Positions 43,566-55,595 of a stretch of DNA of 64,000 bases are shown here, piece after piece. Source of the DNA: Phanerodontia chrysosporium (Eukaryota > Basidiomycota > Agaricomycetes > Polyporales > Phanerochaetaceae); NCBI GenBank assembly GCA_001910725.1, contig MJGA01000018.1, positions 186,001 through 250,000 on the forward strand, given 5' to 3'. The position numbers and the translations under genes were made by a program. The notes under the pieces are model-generated. The model did not search any database. It was given only the letters and a program-made list of their open reading frames with translations, and was not told the DNA's origin. Within the stretch, counting starts at the first letter, position 1. Each line of letters opens with the position of its first letter.

Positions 43566-44744
43566 TCAGTGGTGGCGGCGCATGAAAGAGCGCTGGGACC
43601 TGCGCTTGTTGGTGCCGAACGGAACCTGCATCGCAGGGGCACCCAGGAGGCCGTCAATGAGGCTGCGTGCGACCTGAGTCTGGGAGAAGTCGAAGTCGGT
43701 GAGGCGGACGATGGCGATTGCGTCCGTCTTCACGTCGAAGACGACGGCGAGGGTCGCAGTGGTGCCGACGGGGCGCGGGAAGAAGTTGCCGTCGCCCGAG
43801 CCGGTCGCGCCTTTGAAGGAGTAGAGCTCGGTGATCGCTTGCGGGCTGTTCGCGGTGAGGGTCTCCGCGATGTCGAGCTCGCCACAGCCGCCCCTGCCGC
43901 CCATGCCACGGCAGTTGCAGCCGTACTGGGCGGCGCGGACGACTTGACCGTTGAGAGCCCAGATGGCAGGGAGGTTCTGCGGGTCGTTCGGCATGTCAAA
44001 CTCAAAGACAGCCATCTTCGAGTCGGCCCAGCCTTGGTTGGCGGTGCCACGGTAGAAGCCGTCGCAGCCTCCCTCTTCGCAGGTAGTCGCAGTCATGATG
44101 TTCTGTTGCGGAAGAAGGTGAGGACGCAACCGGGCGCGCATGGGAAACGGCACGTACCACTTCCTTACCAGGCTGCAGAGTGCCTGAGTAAAGCTGCTCA
44201 TTGGGCTTTGCAACAGCAGTTGCCCAATCGCCGCCAACGTAAGCCTGGCTGGCTCCACCGCAGACTACGAGCAATCTTGTGAGCCTCTGCCACACCCAAT
44301 GTGCGTGTAATGGAACTTACTCGACCAGTTGCCGGAGATAGAACCGCCAAGGTTGGCCATGAAGACCATGTTATCCGGCTCTTGGTTGGGAGCCCACGCG
44401 CTGACGCGCTTCCACGTCGCGCCGGTGGTGTTAGCGGGCTGATAAATGGCAATGTTGTGTACGTTCATGGGCCCACGCATGACAAACGTCAAGTCCTCAT
44501 TGAAAGGCGCAAGGTTGCCAGAGACGGCCTTGGGGGCGGTAATGCACGACGGGTTGACGTTGCAGCTAGGCCATTCGCCAGGAATCATGTTGGTGACCTG
44601 GTCGTAGGACCCGCTTCCACCAACATTGCTGTATCTGAGCGCACTAAGCGCGCCAGAGAGCGAGGGAGCGACGAGGTTGCTGGGCGTGATGGCCTGTGCG
44701 CCAGCGACAAGAGAAACGACAGAGAGGGCAAGGGGGGAGAACAT
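43566..44744 (-). CDS. TOS1-like cell-wall beta-1,3-glucanase
   Basis: Secreted protein with an N-terminal DUF2403 glycine-rich domain and a C-terminal DUF2401 (TOS1-type) catalytic domain, acting on fungal cell-wall glucan. A signal peptide MFSPLALSVVSLVAGAQA opens at the first ATG, 44744; the open frame begins earlier with a non-ATG codon. DUF2403 marks: ALRYSNVGGSGSYDQVTNM. Catalytic domain: CDGFYRGTANQGWADSKMAV, a Cys-rich loop CNCRGMGGRGGCGELDIAE containing the GELDIAE acid motif, and the GTNKRR end. Exons 44744-44321, 44264-44158 and 44102-43566; about 355 residues. No GPI signal is seen. Confidence 0.85.
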
Positions 44745-45474
44745 CCTGAAGCCGAGGAAGGGATTGGGCACAAATGAGCCAACGAATGTGGGTTAAGCGA
44801 GGGTCGTTATAAACGAAAGACTGAGCCTCGAGGACTGTCCCCAAGAGCTGCTGAAGACGAGCTGATGAGGAGGAGGAAGGGGGAGGCAAAGAAAGGATGG
44901 AGACGGAGATGAGAGTCAGGAACAAGAGCGTTGCAATCCTGGTTTTTGATCTCGAGGTAACTTAGCGTTCGCATGCCGAGCCACCATTTGCTGATCCGCG
45001 AGTTCCATTTGAGGTATCCGGCCCCTTTGAGGCGCTTTTCTGCTTTCTCCGTCCTACCTTCCTTCCGCCCGCCAGCCTGCACCAGTGTACACGGAATATG
45101 TAAAGTTAGTCACGAGCGACCCTCCAAAACTTGAGAGCTCTTCGGAAAGTCTGCATAACCAGCCCCGGAGGTACAAGCACTTGTCCTCTCCCACATTTCA
45201 GCCAAAGTATTGTACGTTCATCTCGCACACGCCTGTGGTAGGCCATTCGCGGCAAGAGCTGGTCGATCGGTCGATGCAGGCAGCGCAGGGCGCTGCGGTT
45301 GCGAGCCAGGGGTCGCGTTCCATCCCTTGATTGACACCCGCATTGCCGCCGAGCGTAGAGTTTCAACCATCTCTAACTCCAACGTCGAGTCTCACGCCTA
45401 TCAGACTTGCTGGCAAGGTCTATATAGGCCCAACCGTCGCTCCTTAGGCTCCTTAGATACCCACGCGGTGATAG
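44745..45474. other. Divergent promoter region
   Basis: Lies between the TOS1-like gene (-) and the SLC35F-like transporter (+). No gene seen. Confidence 0.4.
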
Positions 45475-46994
45475 ATGGACCAAACTCGAAGCAAAAGATG
45501 GCTCAGCGACTACGCCCTCGGGATCCTCATCTTGTTCGTAGTCGTCTTGCTGTGGACGGTTGGAAACTTCGTGGCACAGGTGTGTTTCCTCATTAGCAAT
45601 ATACATACAACGCTTCAGCTTCGTGCAGGACGCGTTCGATACCGGATTTCGCAAGCCATTCTGGTGAGATAAACGTGAGATAGGTTGCGTTTTGAGCGGT
45701 ATTAAGGAGCCGCCTACGTTCCAGGGTAACATACTTGAACGGGATAACATTTGTCGTCTATCTCGTCCCGTATGCATTGAAGCATGTCATGCTCAAGTAT
45801 GGCGTTCACGCGTGGGGTAGCAAGACAATGTACGTTCGAAGGTGCAGATGCAGTTTAGCGGCGTTGAACTCATACTATGGCAGAGCTCACGCAGACTACC
45901 AGTCGCTCCCAACAGATGACAAGGAAGGACCCGAGGTGAGAGTTACTAGATATGTATGCTTGACCCATACGAGATGCTCAACTGTCTGTAGGTCTCAAGC
46001 ACCCGCCCTTTCACGGAAAGAGAGACGTTCCGACTCGCGCTCAGTTTCGCGTTTCCGTACTTCCTGTTGAACTGGTCTCTGTATGCTTCGCTGAGCATGA
46101 CCAGCGTGACGAGTTCAACAATCATCGGAAGCACCGTTGGTACGTGCTCGGCGTCTGCCGAGCGTGCTTGTATTGAGAATGCGTACAGGAATCTGGACCC
46201 TGCTCTTAGGACGCTTATTTGGCATCGAGGCCTTCACGCTGGTCAAGGTCCTTGCTGTTGCCGCCAGGTGAGCAGGCCACTTCATCTTACGAACACACGC
46301 CTTCAATAATATCCCACAGCTTCGTCGGCGTCGTGCTCGTCTCCGTCTCTGACGGTTCATCGGGCAGCTCCGAAGCTACAGCGTCCAGCACTGACACGCA
46401 CACAAACCCTGCGCCCGTCCTTGGCGACATTATAGCACTCGTGGGCGCCGCCGTGTGCGCGCTTTACATGGTGCTCTTCAAGCGGCGTGTGCGCGACGAG
46501 TCGCGAGTCGACATGCGGCTCATGTTCGGCTGCATGGGCGCTGTGAACGGCGTGTGCATGCTGCCCGTGGGCCTCCTCCTGCACGTTCTGCACGTCGAGC
46601 GGCTCGAGCTGCCCAGCGGGCGCGCTGTGCTTGCCGTCTCTGTCGGGGTGAGAAATGCGTTGCAATCGTGACAGAAGGGGCGAGCTGACTGAGGGCGGCG
46701 CAGATGGCGACGACAGTCGTGGCGGACGTGCTCTGGTTCGTGGCGATGATGAAGACCACGCCGGTCGTGGCCAGCGTCGGGCAGTCGCTCACGATGCCGT
46801 TTGCACTCATCGGCGACTTCTTCTTGCACGGCACCGTCAGTATCCTCGCCATACTGGGCTGTGCCGTGGTGCTGGCCAGCTTCGGTGTGCTCGGGCTGGA
46901 CTCGCGCAAAGAGGTAGAGCAGGGCAAGGGCCCAAAAGCCACGGAGTTCATGGAGGACGATGCCATGGAACTGGGCGAACGAGGCGAGGATTGA
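45475..46994 (+). CDS. SLC35F-type drug/metabolite transporter
   Basis: Multi-pass membrane protein of the drug/metabolite transporter superfamily, like SLC35F5 and fungal vacuolar relatives; substrate unknown. Start MDQTRSKRWLSDYALGIL; helix 1 is ILILFVVVLLWTVGNFV. Family motif RKPFLVTYLNGITFVVYLVPY follows over an intron. Later segments are FAFPYFLLNWSLYASLSMTS, VTSSTIIGSTVGIWTLLLG, LVKVLAVAASFVGVVLVSVS, DIIALVGAAVCALYMVLFKR and the last pair TTVVADVLWFVAMM and SVGQSLTMPFALIGDFFL. The tail is acidic (ELGERGED). About seven exons. It diverges from the TOS1-like gene. Confidence 0.85.
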
Positions 46995-47126
46995 ATATAA
47001 GGGCATCCAGGCGTAGGACACGCCGTCATATTTTGCTTCTACTTGTATCTTACAGGAGACGGACACTATTTAATACGCAATGAACGGTCCCTTTTTCCAC
47101 CGAGTCATGTCAATGCCTTGACACTT

Positions 47127-48986
47127 TTAATGGACATTACGCTTCCTGTCCAATGACCAGCCGAGAGCAGCAACGATGGCCGCACCAGCAAAGCACGTTC
47201 CTGCATATATGATCACGGCGTTGTATCGCCCGCTGTCAACGGCGAAACCTGTCTTCGGGGAGCCGGCCGACTGTGCAATCGCCAGCTTGGCGTGCTGAAG
47301 AGCGGTCGAGATGGGCGTAGACAAAATGTTTCCGACACCCCGAGTGAGCAGGAGGATGCTAAACATGGTCGTCGCGAGGGATGGGTCATCCTCTGGAGCA
47401 TGGACAGTGATCAGCCAAGACGGCTATGACGAACGGCTGAACGAACGTACTAGCAACAGGCCTGACGAAGCCGTTCCACATGCTCGACCAGCAGCCCGCA
47501 GTGCTGCCGTACGCGACGCCATACGCGAGGATGCCCGCGAACGAGTACGAAAGCACGCCCCAGAGGACGAACGTCGCGAGCGACGTGAGCAGCAGCGACG
47601 AGATCGCGAGTGCCCAGACGTTGTAGCGGTCGCTGAGCCAGCCCATGCCGAAGCCCGCGAAGATGCTCGCGGCGTTGACGAGCGTCAGCGCGAGCGACGC
47701 CTGGCCGGTCGTGAGCCCGAGCGCGGTCGCGAAAGCTGCGCGGTGGGGCGGCGTGTCAGTACGGCGTAGGGATGGCAGGCGGGGCGACGCACTCGGAAGC
47801 CAGGTCAGCGGCACGAAGTGCGCGAAGCCCTGCAGCGTGTTAATCGTGATAAAGAACCAGAACGTGCGGTCGCGCGTCCACGAGCGAGGGTGCGAGCGTG
47901 GTGCAGGGCCGTGCACACGCGTTTCGGGCAGCCGCGCTTTCATGAATGGCAGCGCCGGCAGCAGACATACGGCAAGTGCGACGGCGTAGATGCGTGTCGT
48001 CATTTGGATGCCGAACCGCGAGATAAGGGCGGGCATAATAATAGGGAACAGCACGCCGCCGGTGTTGTCACCTAAGCTCACAGTAAATTTTGTTTCTGCT
48101 TAGTTGTCGAGGGTACATACCCGCGACAAGGATCCCATTTGCTAGCCCTCGGCGCTGGACGAACCACTCGGACATGTATGAAATAACTGGGGCGTAGACG
48201 AGAGCTGTGTTTTGTCAGATGAGGTGTGTGGCGTCAAGTAAGCCTGATCACGCACAACCACCGATTGCGAAGGTTACTCCTTGCAAGGCGATCAACATCG
48301 TCACCTGATGCAGACGCGTTGATAAAGGTGCATATCTTGATAGCCAAAGGGAGACGCACGTTTCTAGTAAAGCTTGCTCCAAGCAGGCTCAGGAAACAAA
48401 TGATGGTTCCAGACCAAGTGTATACTCTGCGAAGGCGCGGATAGTAATGCATCGAGGGGTATACAACGAGCCCTACAATACATCATCAGCGAACGTAACA
48501 GTGGAGGCATTGGCCAGGAAGCTGTACCTGAGCAATACATGATGCCTGTGCAGAGTGTACCGACCAACGGTAGCACAGACGTTGCATGTTTTTGCGAACT
48601 ATAGCGAGGATCTTTCAGGTAGGCTGCAAGCAGCACTCCCGACGAGTTAGGGAAGCCCCACACGAAGAGTTCTACGATGCAAGACGCAACAAGCTGTAAG
48701 ACAATGGATGTCAAAATTGTAGAACGCGGATAGCTTGTTACAAGGCACTGACCATCGCCCATGCGGAGAATCCACGATCGACTGGAGCCAGATGGGTTTC
48801 ATTCGTAAGGGCATCAGAGTTCATTGGCTGCCCTTCAGGCAAGGTCTGAGCTACAAAAAGACCGTCAGAGGGCACTTCACCATGGCTCTTTTCGTGGTCC
48901 CGATTGGAGACGTCCGCGAGCGTAGCCCGATCCGAATCATAAGGATCATGGACCTCAGTGTAAGTACGCAGCTCGATATGCTCCAT
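47127..48986 (-). CDS. MFS transporter, monocarboxylate-type
   Basis: Major facilitator protein like fungal MCH monocarboxylate-type transporters. It starts MEHIELRTYTEVHDPYDSD at 48986 with a hydrophilic head. Helix 1 region: SCIVELFVWGFPNSSGVLLA, followed by the family motif KDPRYSS and VLPLVGTLCTGIMY. Next come YPRLRRVYTWSGTIICFLSL and VISYMSEWFVQRRGLANGIL, the signature loop of this family, then GGVLFPIIMPALISRFG, TFWFFITINTLQGFAHF, WLSDRYNVWALAISSLLLTS and TMFSILLLTRGVGNIL near the end, finishing SLDRKRNVH. Several 50-base introns; the region 48220-48480 needs care. Substrate unknown. Confidence 0.8.
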
Positions 48987-49990
48987 GGTCAGGACGAGGA
49001 GTGAGAGCCAGGGAGTCACTGTCGGTCAACGGGAACCCTCAAGGTCTTTTAAAACTATTTTCCGTTCGGCCAAGCTTTCGTGAGTCCGGAGCGGACGGGC
49101 TCGACTTTTACACATCTTTCGACGTGACCAGAGACGGAGCTTGCCACCTGGTATGATCGACCGACGCCTATTGGCTGGAACACCCTTGAGGTACAGCGAC
49201 CGGTGACCTCGACTCTGACCTAACAATGCGCCCGGCAAGCGAGGCGAATTGGAGAGCTCTATCGAAGTGTCTCGGTCTGTCGGAACCAATGTATACCTCA
49301 AGCTCTCTCGCGAGCACGCGGCCCTTGCAGTGGAATCGGGCGGGCTATATGAGACATGCAATACAGTAAGGACTTTGGCTTAGACTAGGGCGCGATGAGT
49401 GGTGCCTTACGCTGACGATTGTTCATGTCAGGTGCAGGACCAGAGGTACGTAACCCGCACAGGACATGGTGGAATGTCTAATGCTGCTGTGGACGTCTTA
49501 GCCACACAAGGGCACTCTGTGCAGGGACACATACTAGCTTTCCGTCTCACGGAGATCACGCTACGTTTTCTGCGCAACATTGTTACGTCAAGGCCGCCAT
49601 GGATAACATGGGTGGGTATACAACCCTGTTTCGACGAGCGGACACCGTAAAGCTTAAAGGTACTTGTGTTCGTCGGCTGCAACTGCAAAGTGAAGACGTC
49701 AATTGTACCCCTCGTCCCCTTGGCGGCTGTACTTCAAACTGGACGAAGAGGGTTCAGCATATGGTCTCATGATGGGAGGGCAGATATTGCCGGTGTTGCT
49801 CGCCTGAATGTGCCATCCGGGAGCAAGACGAGCTTGACGCGCCTGTCCTGTAGTGGGAATTGTTTAAGTACTTGTCAACTGGAGTTATCCGACATTTACC
49901 GGATGTCCAAAAATAATGGCATCATTTCCGAACGTTCTCTCCGAGACCGAACCTCCACCTCCCGCCTCGCAGCTTTGCTCGAGAGCCAAA
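48987..49990. other. Divergent promoter region, no gene seen
   Basis: About 1 kb between the MFS gene (-) and TIM50 (+) with only motif-free short frames. Confidence 0.4.
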
Positions 49991-51821
49991 ATGATCCCAG
50001 CACTCTTTGTTCGCGCAGCTGCGCGCAGAAGTCTGGCCAACAATTCTGTGCGGGCGTTCGCTTCGAAGCCGCCAACTTCACCCAAGGCTCCTCAACCACA
50101 GAAAGATGCACCTTCGCCTGCGGATGAAGGCAATGAAGCTGCTGCACAGAAGTCGGAGGCCTCTCCGGAGCAGGCCAATCCGGAGGAGCCTACCGTTTCG
50201 TCGCTTCCCAGCCTCGATTTCGCTCCTGGGGAGGAGCCGCATCGTGAACGCACGGGCGCGAAATCCTCCAAAGATTCACTATCCAGCATAGAGCGCAAGC
50301 GTCGCTTTTGGGGTCGAGTGACCGCTGGTGCCATGGTCATTGGAGCTGCTGCCGCCGCCTGGCATGCTGGCAGAGAGTGGGAAGAGGATGAACTCAAGGA
50401 GATGCGTATGGTGCGTGGTATATTCGTGTAGCGTTCGCCATGTTGCTGATGCGGACATACGCTCCAGAAGCGCGAAGACGCGCCCGACACACGATGGGGC
50501 AGAACGCAGGCACGCTTCAAGAGCCTGTTCGGTGTAAGTCGTCTGCTCTCCTTGGCCGATTGAACGGTCGCATTCTCTGTGCTACGATTGCTTATCATGC
50601 TTCACAGACATTCACAGAGCCTCTCTGGAATGAGCTCCTTCCACCGCCCTTGCCTCCGCCGCATCAGAAGCCTTACACGCTTTTGGTCTCCGTCGACGAT
50701 CTTCTAGTGACATCAACGTGGGATGTAAGCTGACTCTCATATGTGATCTTGATAGCGGTTGCTTACGTCTGTGTAGCGTCAACATGGTTGGAGAACGGCT
50801 AAGCGTCCAGGAGTGGACTATTTCTTGGCCTATCTCTCACAGTTCTATGAGATTGTGATTTTCACGACCCAGTATCATTATGTGAGTTGAGACCGCTTCT
50901 TACCACTAGCTATAGTAACGTAACTCATGCGTCTTTCAGACTGCTCTACCCATCATTGAGAAACTGGATCCTTACCAGTTCTTCATCGCCTACAAGCTCT
51001 TCCGCGACGCAACCAAGTCTATCAACGGCACACCAGTCAAGGTGCGTTCTATAGATCTATCCTAGCTCGCTCTAGCTCATACGCTTGGAACAACAGGACC
51101 TCTCGTACCTGAACCGAGACTTGTCCAAGGTCATCATCCTCGATACCCACCCTGAACACGTTTCTGCTCAGCCAGAGAATGCGATCATTATGCCCAAGTG
51201 GACCGGCCAACCTGGTGACAAGGGTCTCGTAGCCATGATTCCATTCCTTGAGTGTATGTTTGTGTGCATCAACGTCGAAAATAACGTTGACAGCCCGCAT
51301 CACACAGCTATTGCCATTTACAAGCCTCAAGACGTTCGTCCAATCTTGCAATCGTACCACGGAAAAGACATTCCTATCGAGTATGCCAAGAAGGAGGCTG
51401 AGGCGAAGCAAAAGCATATCGAGGAGTGGCAGCAGAGCCGCAAGAACCTGACGTCGAGCGGCTTCACCTTCAGCAGCCTTTTCGGTGTCTCTCAGGTGCG
51501 TGTCCGCCCTAGCTGTCTCTCGTATAAAATGACCAACCAAGTGATGAGCAGAAGGATGACTCTCCCATTCCGCCGACATACCTTGAGCAGAAGCGGAAGG
51601 AGGCCCAACAAAACTACAGGGAGGAGCAAGCGTACATCGCTGCTAACAAGGCAAACTTCGATCGTCTGCTCAAGGAGGAGATGGAGGCGATGGAGAAGCA
51701 GATGCCGAGCACTTTCTGGGGCGCGATCAGTGCCTTCACCGGCGGACCACCCCAACCTGGACAGCAGCAGCCCGGTGCCCCGCCTGCTGGTCAGCCTCAG
51801 CCTCCCGCGAAGACCGCATAG
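49991..51821 (+). CDS. TIM50: Mitochondrial import inner membrane translocase subunit Tim50
   Basis: Receptor of the TIM23 complex that hands presequence proteins from TOM to the inner membrane. Start [20 protein letters not shown], an arginine-rich amphipathic mitochondrial presequence; the upstream open frame is leader. A single membrane helix, [19 protein letters not shown], precedes the intermembrane-space FCP1/NIF-like domain: [13 protein letters not shown] (phosphatase motif in its degenerate Tim50 form), [60 protein letters not shown] and IIMPKWTG. The C-terminus is a charged coiled-coil-like stretch and a Pro/Gln-rich end. About nine exons. Complete. Confidence 0.92.
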
Positions 51822-51974
51822 AGTCCTCAAGACGGTTCAAAACCCCCCACTCACGCGATGCCCTGCTAGGGCGCCTGCCACTGGTCACGCTCCGCCTCGG
51901 CCAGCAGCTGAGCCCTGTGGCATGTCTACTGTATTGCTCCCTAATGCTATTCGCAAATACAGCCATGATTTGCT

Positions 51975-53592
51975 CTACCAGACCGTGTTCGCCAGCACCT
52001 TGGCGACGCCCTGCGCCCAGATCTCCTGTGCCGCGCTCGAGGGATGGTAGTTGTTGCCCCAGAAGTCGCCGGTGCTGCCGTAAGAGGTGTTGTCAACGAA
52101 GCCGTACGCGGTCGGGTTGTTGAGGACCGTCGTGAACGCCGCGTTCGAGTCCCAGAGCCAGGTCTGGACCTGTCATAATCGAACGGGCGGTGAGTGAAGC
52201 TCCCGAGAGATGTAGGTCAATGATACGCACTCCTGTGTTGTTCCCTTGCAGCCACTGGGCGCGTTGTGCCAGCTTGGCGTTGTACCCAGCGATGACGGAA
52301 GCCTCCAGGGATTGCGCTGCGGCGCCCTGAGACAACATCTGGGTCCGATGTTACTCGTGCCTCTCAGTGAATGGAAGGCTAGGGAAGGCTACACGTACCA
52401 AAGGCGATCGGTCAATCGGAGGCACGTTGATGAACAGGAAGTTGCGTGCGCCGACGTTGCTAAGAGGCGAGCACATCGGTAAAGGGAACGCACTCAGGAC
52501 ACGCGGAATGCTTACAGCTAGAAAGTTCGCAAAGTGAGCATATGGATGTGACCTGATGAGGGAGTAACTAACGAGCTTTTCCACCAGCGCGAAGTACGCA
52601 TCCAACAAGGTGTCGGAGAACCTAGCAAGACGAGTAAACACAGATCCCAAGGCCCTTGGAAGCCTGCTCACGCATCGCGGGACCCGCTCTGGTAGTAAGA
52701 GTTCCCGATGTCGTTGATGCCGATCCAGAACGAAAACAGCGAGTTCGCGCTTGTCCACGGTGCGGTGGCGGGCTTGCTCGCGACGCCGCTCAGGAACTGG
52801 TTGACTTGGTCCGTCATGGACAGCACCGTCGGCTCGTAGGGCTGCACGAGCGACGCGTCGATCGTAGCGCCGCCGTACGCATAGTTGTAGGTGAGCACGA
52901 GCGAGTTGTTGTACTTGACCGTCATCTGGTCGATCCAGTTCGTGCCGCCGACCGCGGTGTAGCCCTGCAGCGGTGTCAGCGCCACGCCGAGCACCGTGGG
53001 CGTGGAGGCTCACCGGGAAGGGCGGGTTACCCAGGGGGTTTCCGACTGCGGGTAGCGTGCCGTCAACATCGAACCCGGTCTGGGTGTAGGAGTCACCGCT
53101 AGGCAGATGTATTGAGGTATGTATGCGTGCTGGACCACCGCGACACTTACAAGCTGAACCAGTAGTTCGCCTTGACGCTGGACGGCGGGGACGTAGGCTG
53201 TGCTGGCGGGATGGACGAAAGAGAGAAGGACGTCGCAGATGTAGAAGGCGTGCCAGGGAGGCATTGGAAGTAGTCTGACAAACGCAAGATTAGGAGGTCG
53301 GCAGGGCAGCGCATGTACCATGGTACGCACAGTCGTTCAGTTTTGTGCACACGGTGCTACGATGGAATGTGCACTCAGCAATCTGCCTGAGAACCGTCAA
53401 GAAATAACTAATTACCCAGAGACGCAGGTAGTCGCGCCTGACCAGCCGATGCCGCCGCCTACGAAAACAATGGTCAACCGACTTCGGACGCGAAGAACTG
53501 GTAGAAAACAACGAACATTGTCCCCACTCAGTCTGCTGGGCTGCGGCGCAGGCCAAGAGCGCAGAGACGGCCAACCCAATTACGAGCTTCAT
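51975..53592 (-). CDS. CBM1-linked GDSL acetylesterase (CE16-type)
   Basis: Secreted plant-cell-wall acetylesterase; it should deacetylate xylo- or gluco-oligosaccharides. Signal peptide [18 protein letters not shown]. An N-terminal CBM1 cellulose-binding domain is rebuilt across three short exons: [20 protein letters not shown], then [13 protein letters not shown], with all six cysteine/aromatic landmarks. A Ser/Pro/Thr linker follows. The esterase has the nucleophile block [19 protein letters not shown], the block [10 protein letters not shown] and the C-terminal Asp/His block [11 protein letters not shown]. The gene has about nine exons. It is convergent with TIM50, only about 150 bases apart. 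Together with the TOS1-like glucanase this is the main carbohydrate-active content. Confidence 0.85.
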
Positions 53593-54331
53593 CGCGAAAA
53601 CGTGAGCCTAGCGCGTGCGGAGGCTGAAGCAGCACGTACCTGGTGCTTTATACCACCACGGTTGATTCTTCGGAAGGGCATGTTCAGGTGTGGTACAGAA
53701 GCAGTTTGCGCGGTCAATACTCGGCTGGCTGGAAGGCTGTCGCAATTCATATGGCCGGACGAGCCGCGATGGTGCGAGGTGCCTTGCAGTGCGGACATGT
53801 GGCTGCTGTGCTTGTGCACGAAGTCACGGTGGCATAGCGAGCGACTCGGTTGCTTGACGAATGCAGCAGCGCGGCCCGCTCTGCATGATGCGAGCGCACG
53901 GAGGTGACAAAAACCGTTTAACTTTCTTGGTAGACGGTGAAGACGTGCTCGCGGCATTTGCTCGGTTCGGTGATCCCTTCTGCGTAGGCGCATGACCTGC
54001 ATTTGCGATGCTTTACAGTCATCTCAGGACTTTTCGCGGAGACTTCCGCCCCGTGTAGAGCGTTCGGAGGTTGCAACCTGTGTGCCCTGCTTTAACGAGA
54101 AGGCTAAACTGTACGCAAGTAAACGGAATACTAACGCTGACCAAAGGCGCCACAGCTGCCAACAGTCCACGCCACAGCGCACTCGTTAGGGGGAATAATG
54201 AGATTCTAGATAGATAGTAAAATAAGTAGATGCGTATGTACGTTACATGTTGTACAACGTGGACAACCATGGCTATACTACACTCAAGTGAGAGCAAACA
54301 TACTGAAGCAGGAAATACATACAAGAATAAG
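53593..54331. other. Intergenic
   Basis: Upstream of the CE16-type gene. No gene seen. Confidence 0.4.
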
Positions 54332-55595
54332 TTAACCATGATACACAATCGCTGCTGTAGATGCCCGCGGCGTAGTGTCCTCGCCACCGTACACCTGCGG
54401 CGTGGGCATCGCCACAACGGCCTGACGGGAGCGCCAGTTAGGAGGCAGTTGGTATCCGACCATCCCCTGCTGCGCCTCCTCCTGACTGCCGATGCTGTAC
54501 TGCGGCACGCTGCGCGAGACCTCGAGCGAGCGGACGCTGGGGCGCTCCGAGACACTCGAGTGGATCACGACAGGCTCATTGGGCGACGAGTGCGACGGCG
54601 ACGGCGACGTCGAGCTCGGCGACGCCCAGAGCGTCGAGAACCACTGCGCGCTCGGCGTCTTCGGGGTGTCCACCGGGAAGTCCTCCGCGACGGGCAGCGG
54701 GAACGCATGCGAGTCTTCGAGCGGCGACGGCGAGGACTTTGCCGGGCTGGACGGCGCCCCGGGCGGTGTCGTCATGATTGTGGGCAGTGCAGGGGCGCGC
54801 CAGCCCGCGGCAAGCGACGGCTGCTGGTACTGTGTCGGGAGCGGCGGGACAGGGGGCGTGGGCCCGCTCACGAATGCGGTGGAGAAGTCGACCGCAGAAC
54901 GGTAGCCGGGCGCCGCGGACGCCTGTGAATAGATCGACGACGGGCTGTCGGCCTCGTCCATCGCGTCGACGGAACGCGACCGTCGCGCTGAGCGGGAAGA
55001 GGCGAGTCGCGTGAGCATCGTGGCGCGCAGGTCGTGTGCCCCTCGGCTGCCGGCCCTGCGCATGCTTGGACGTGGGGCGCTGCGCGGCTTCGCAAGGAAG
55101 GACGGTCGCGAGACCAGCGCGGTGAGTTGGTGTTCCGCCGTCGTCAACGAAGACGGAGCCACAGGCTTAGGTGGCGGACTAGGCTCCTTGATGATAGGGA
55201 TGGCAGGCTTCGTGGGGACTTCGAAGGGATTAGGTAGAAGATCCGGACTTTCAGAGCGGGGTTTCGCCATATATGCATGCGTTGACACCGGGTATATTCC
55301 GGACTCGAATGATATTGCGGATGGGGAGCGAAGACTGCTCTTGCTGTCTTTGATGAGGGGCGCGTCTGAGCTATCGCTGAGCTTCCGGGTGTGGTTAGGC
55401 TTCGTGGCACCGATTTCCAGGTCGTTGGTGTCGAAGTCTAGGTCGAACTCTCTGCTTGTTATCTGAGAATGCTGCTTCACCTTCCACCGTCTGTAGCGTC
55501 TCCGCCATACGAAGAGGCCGCCGGCCACGATGGCGATGATGAGCAGGATAACAAGAACGATGGCGACATCGCCTCCAGCAGAGATAGACTGTCGT
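54332..55595 (-). CDS. Single-pass membrane protein, large disordered cytosolic tail (5' end unresolved)
   Basis: The long last exon encodes one transmembrane helix (VAIVLVILLIIAIVAGGLFVW) followed by a basic stop-transfer RRRYRRWKVK and about 390 residues of Ser/Pro-rich, disordered tail ending TAAIVYHG. This layout (short ectodomain, one helix, long cytosolic tail) is common in basidiomycete SKG6/mid2-like proteins. The exon begins after an acceptor at 55596 or 55589. Ectodomain exons must lie upstream, roughly 55600-56000, but several splice solutions exist and I could not choose. Function unknown; possibly a cell-wall sensor. Confidence 0.65.

Noticed and set aside
44742..44771. Start of the TOS1-like gene at 44771
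   Set aside because: The codon there is GTG; the ATG at 44744 opens directly into the signal peptide.
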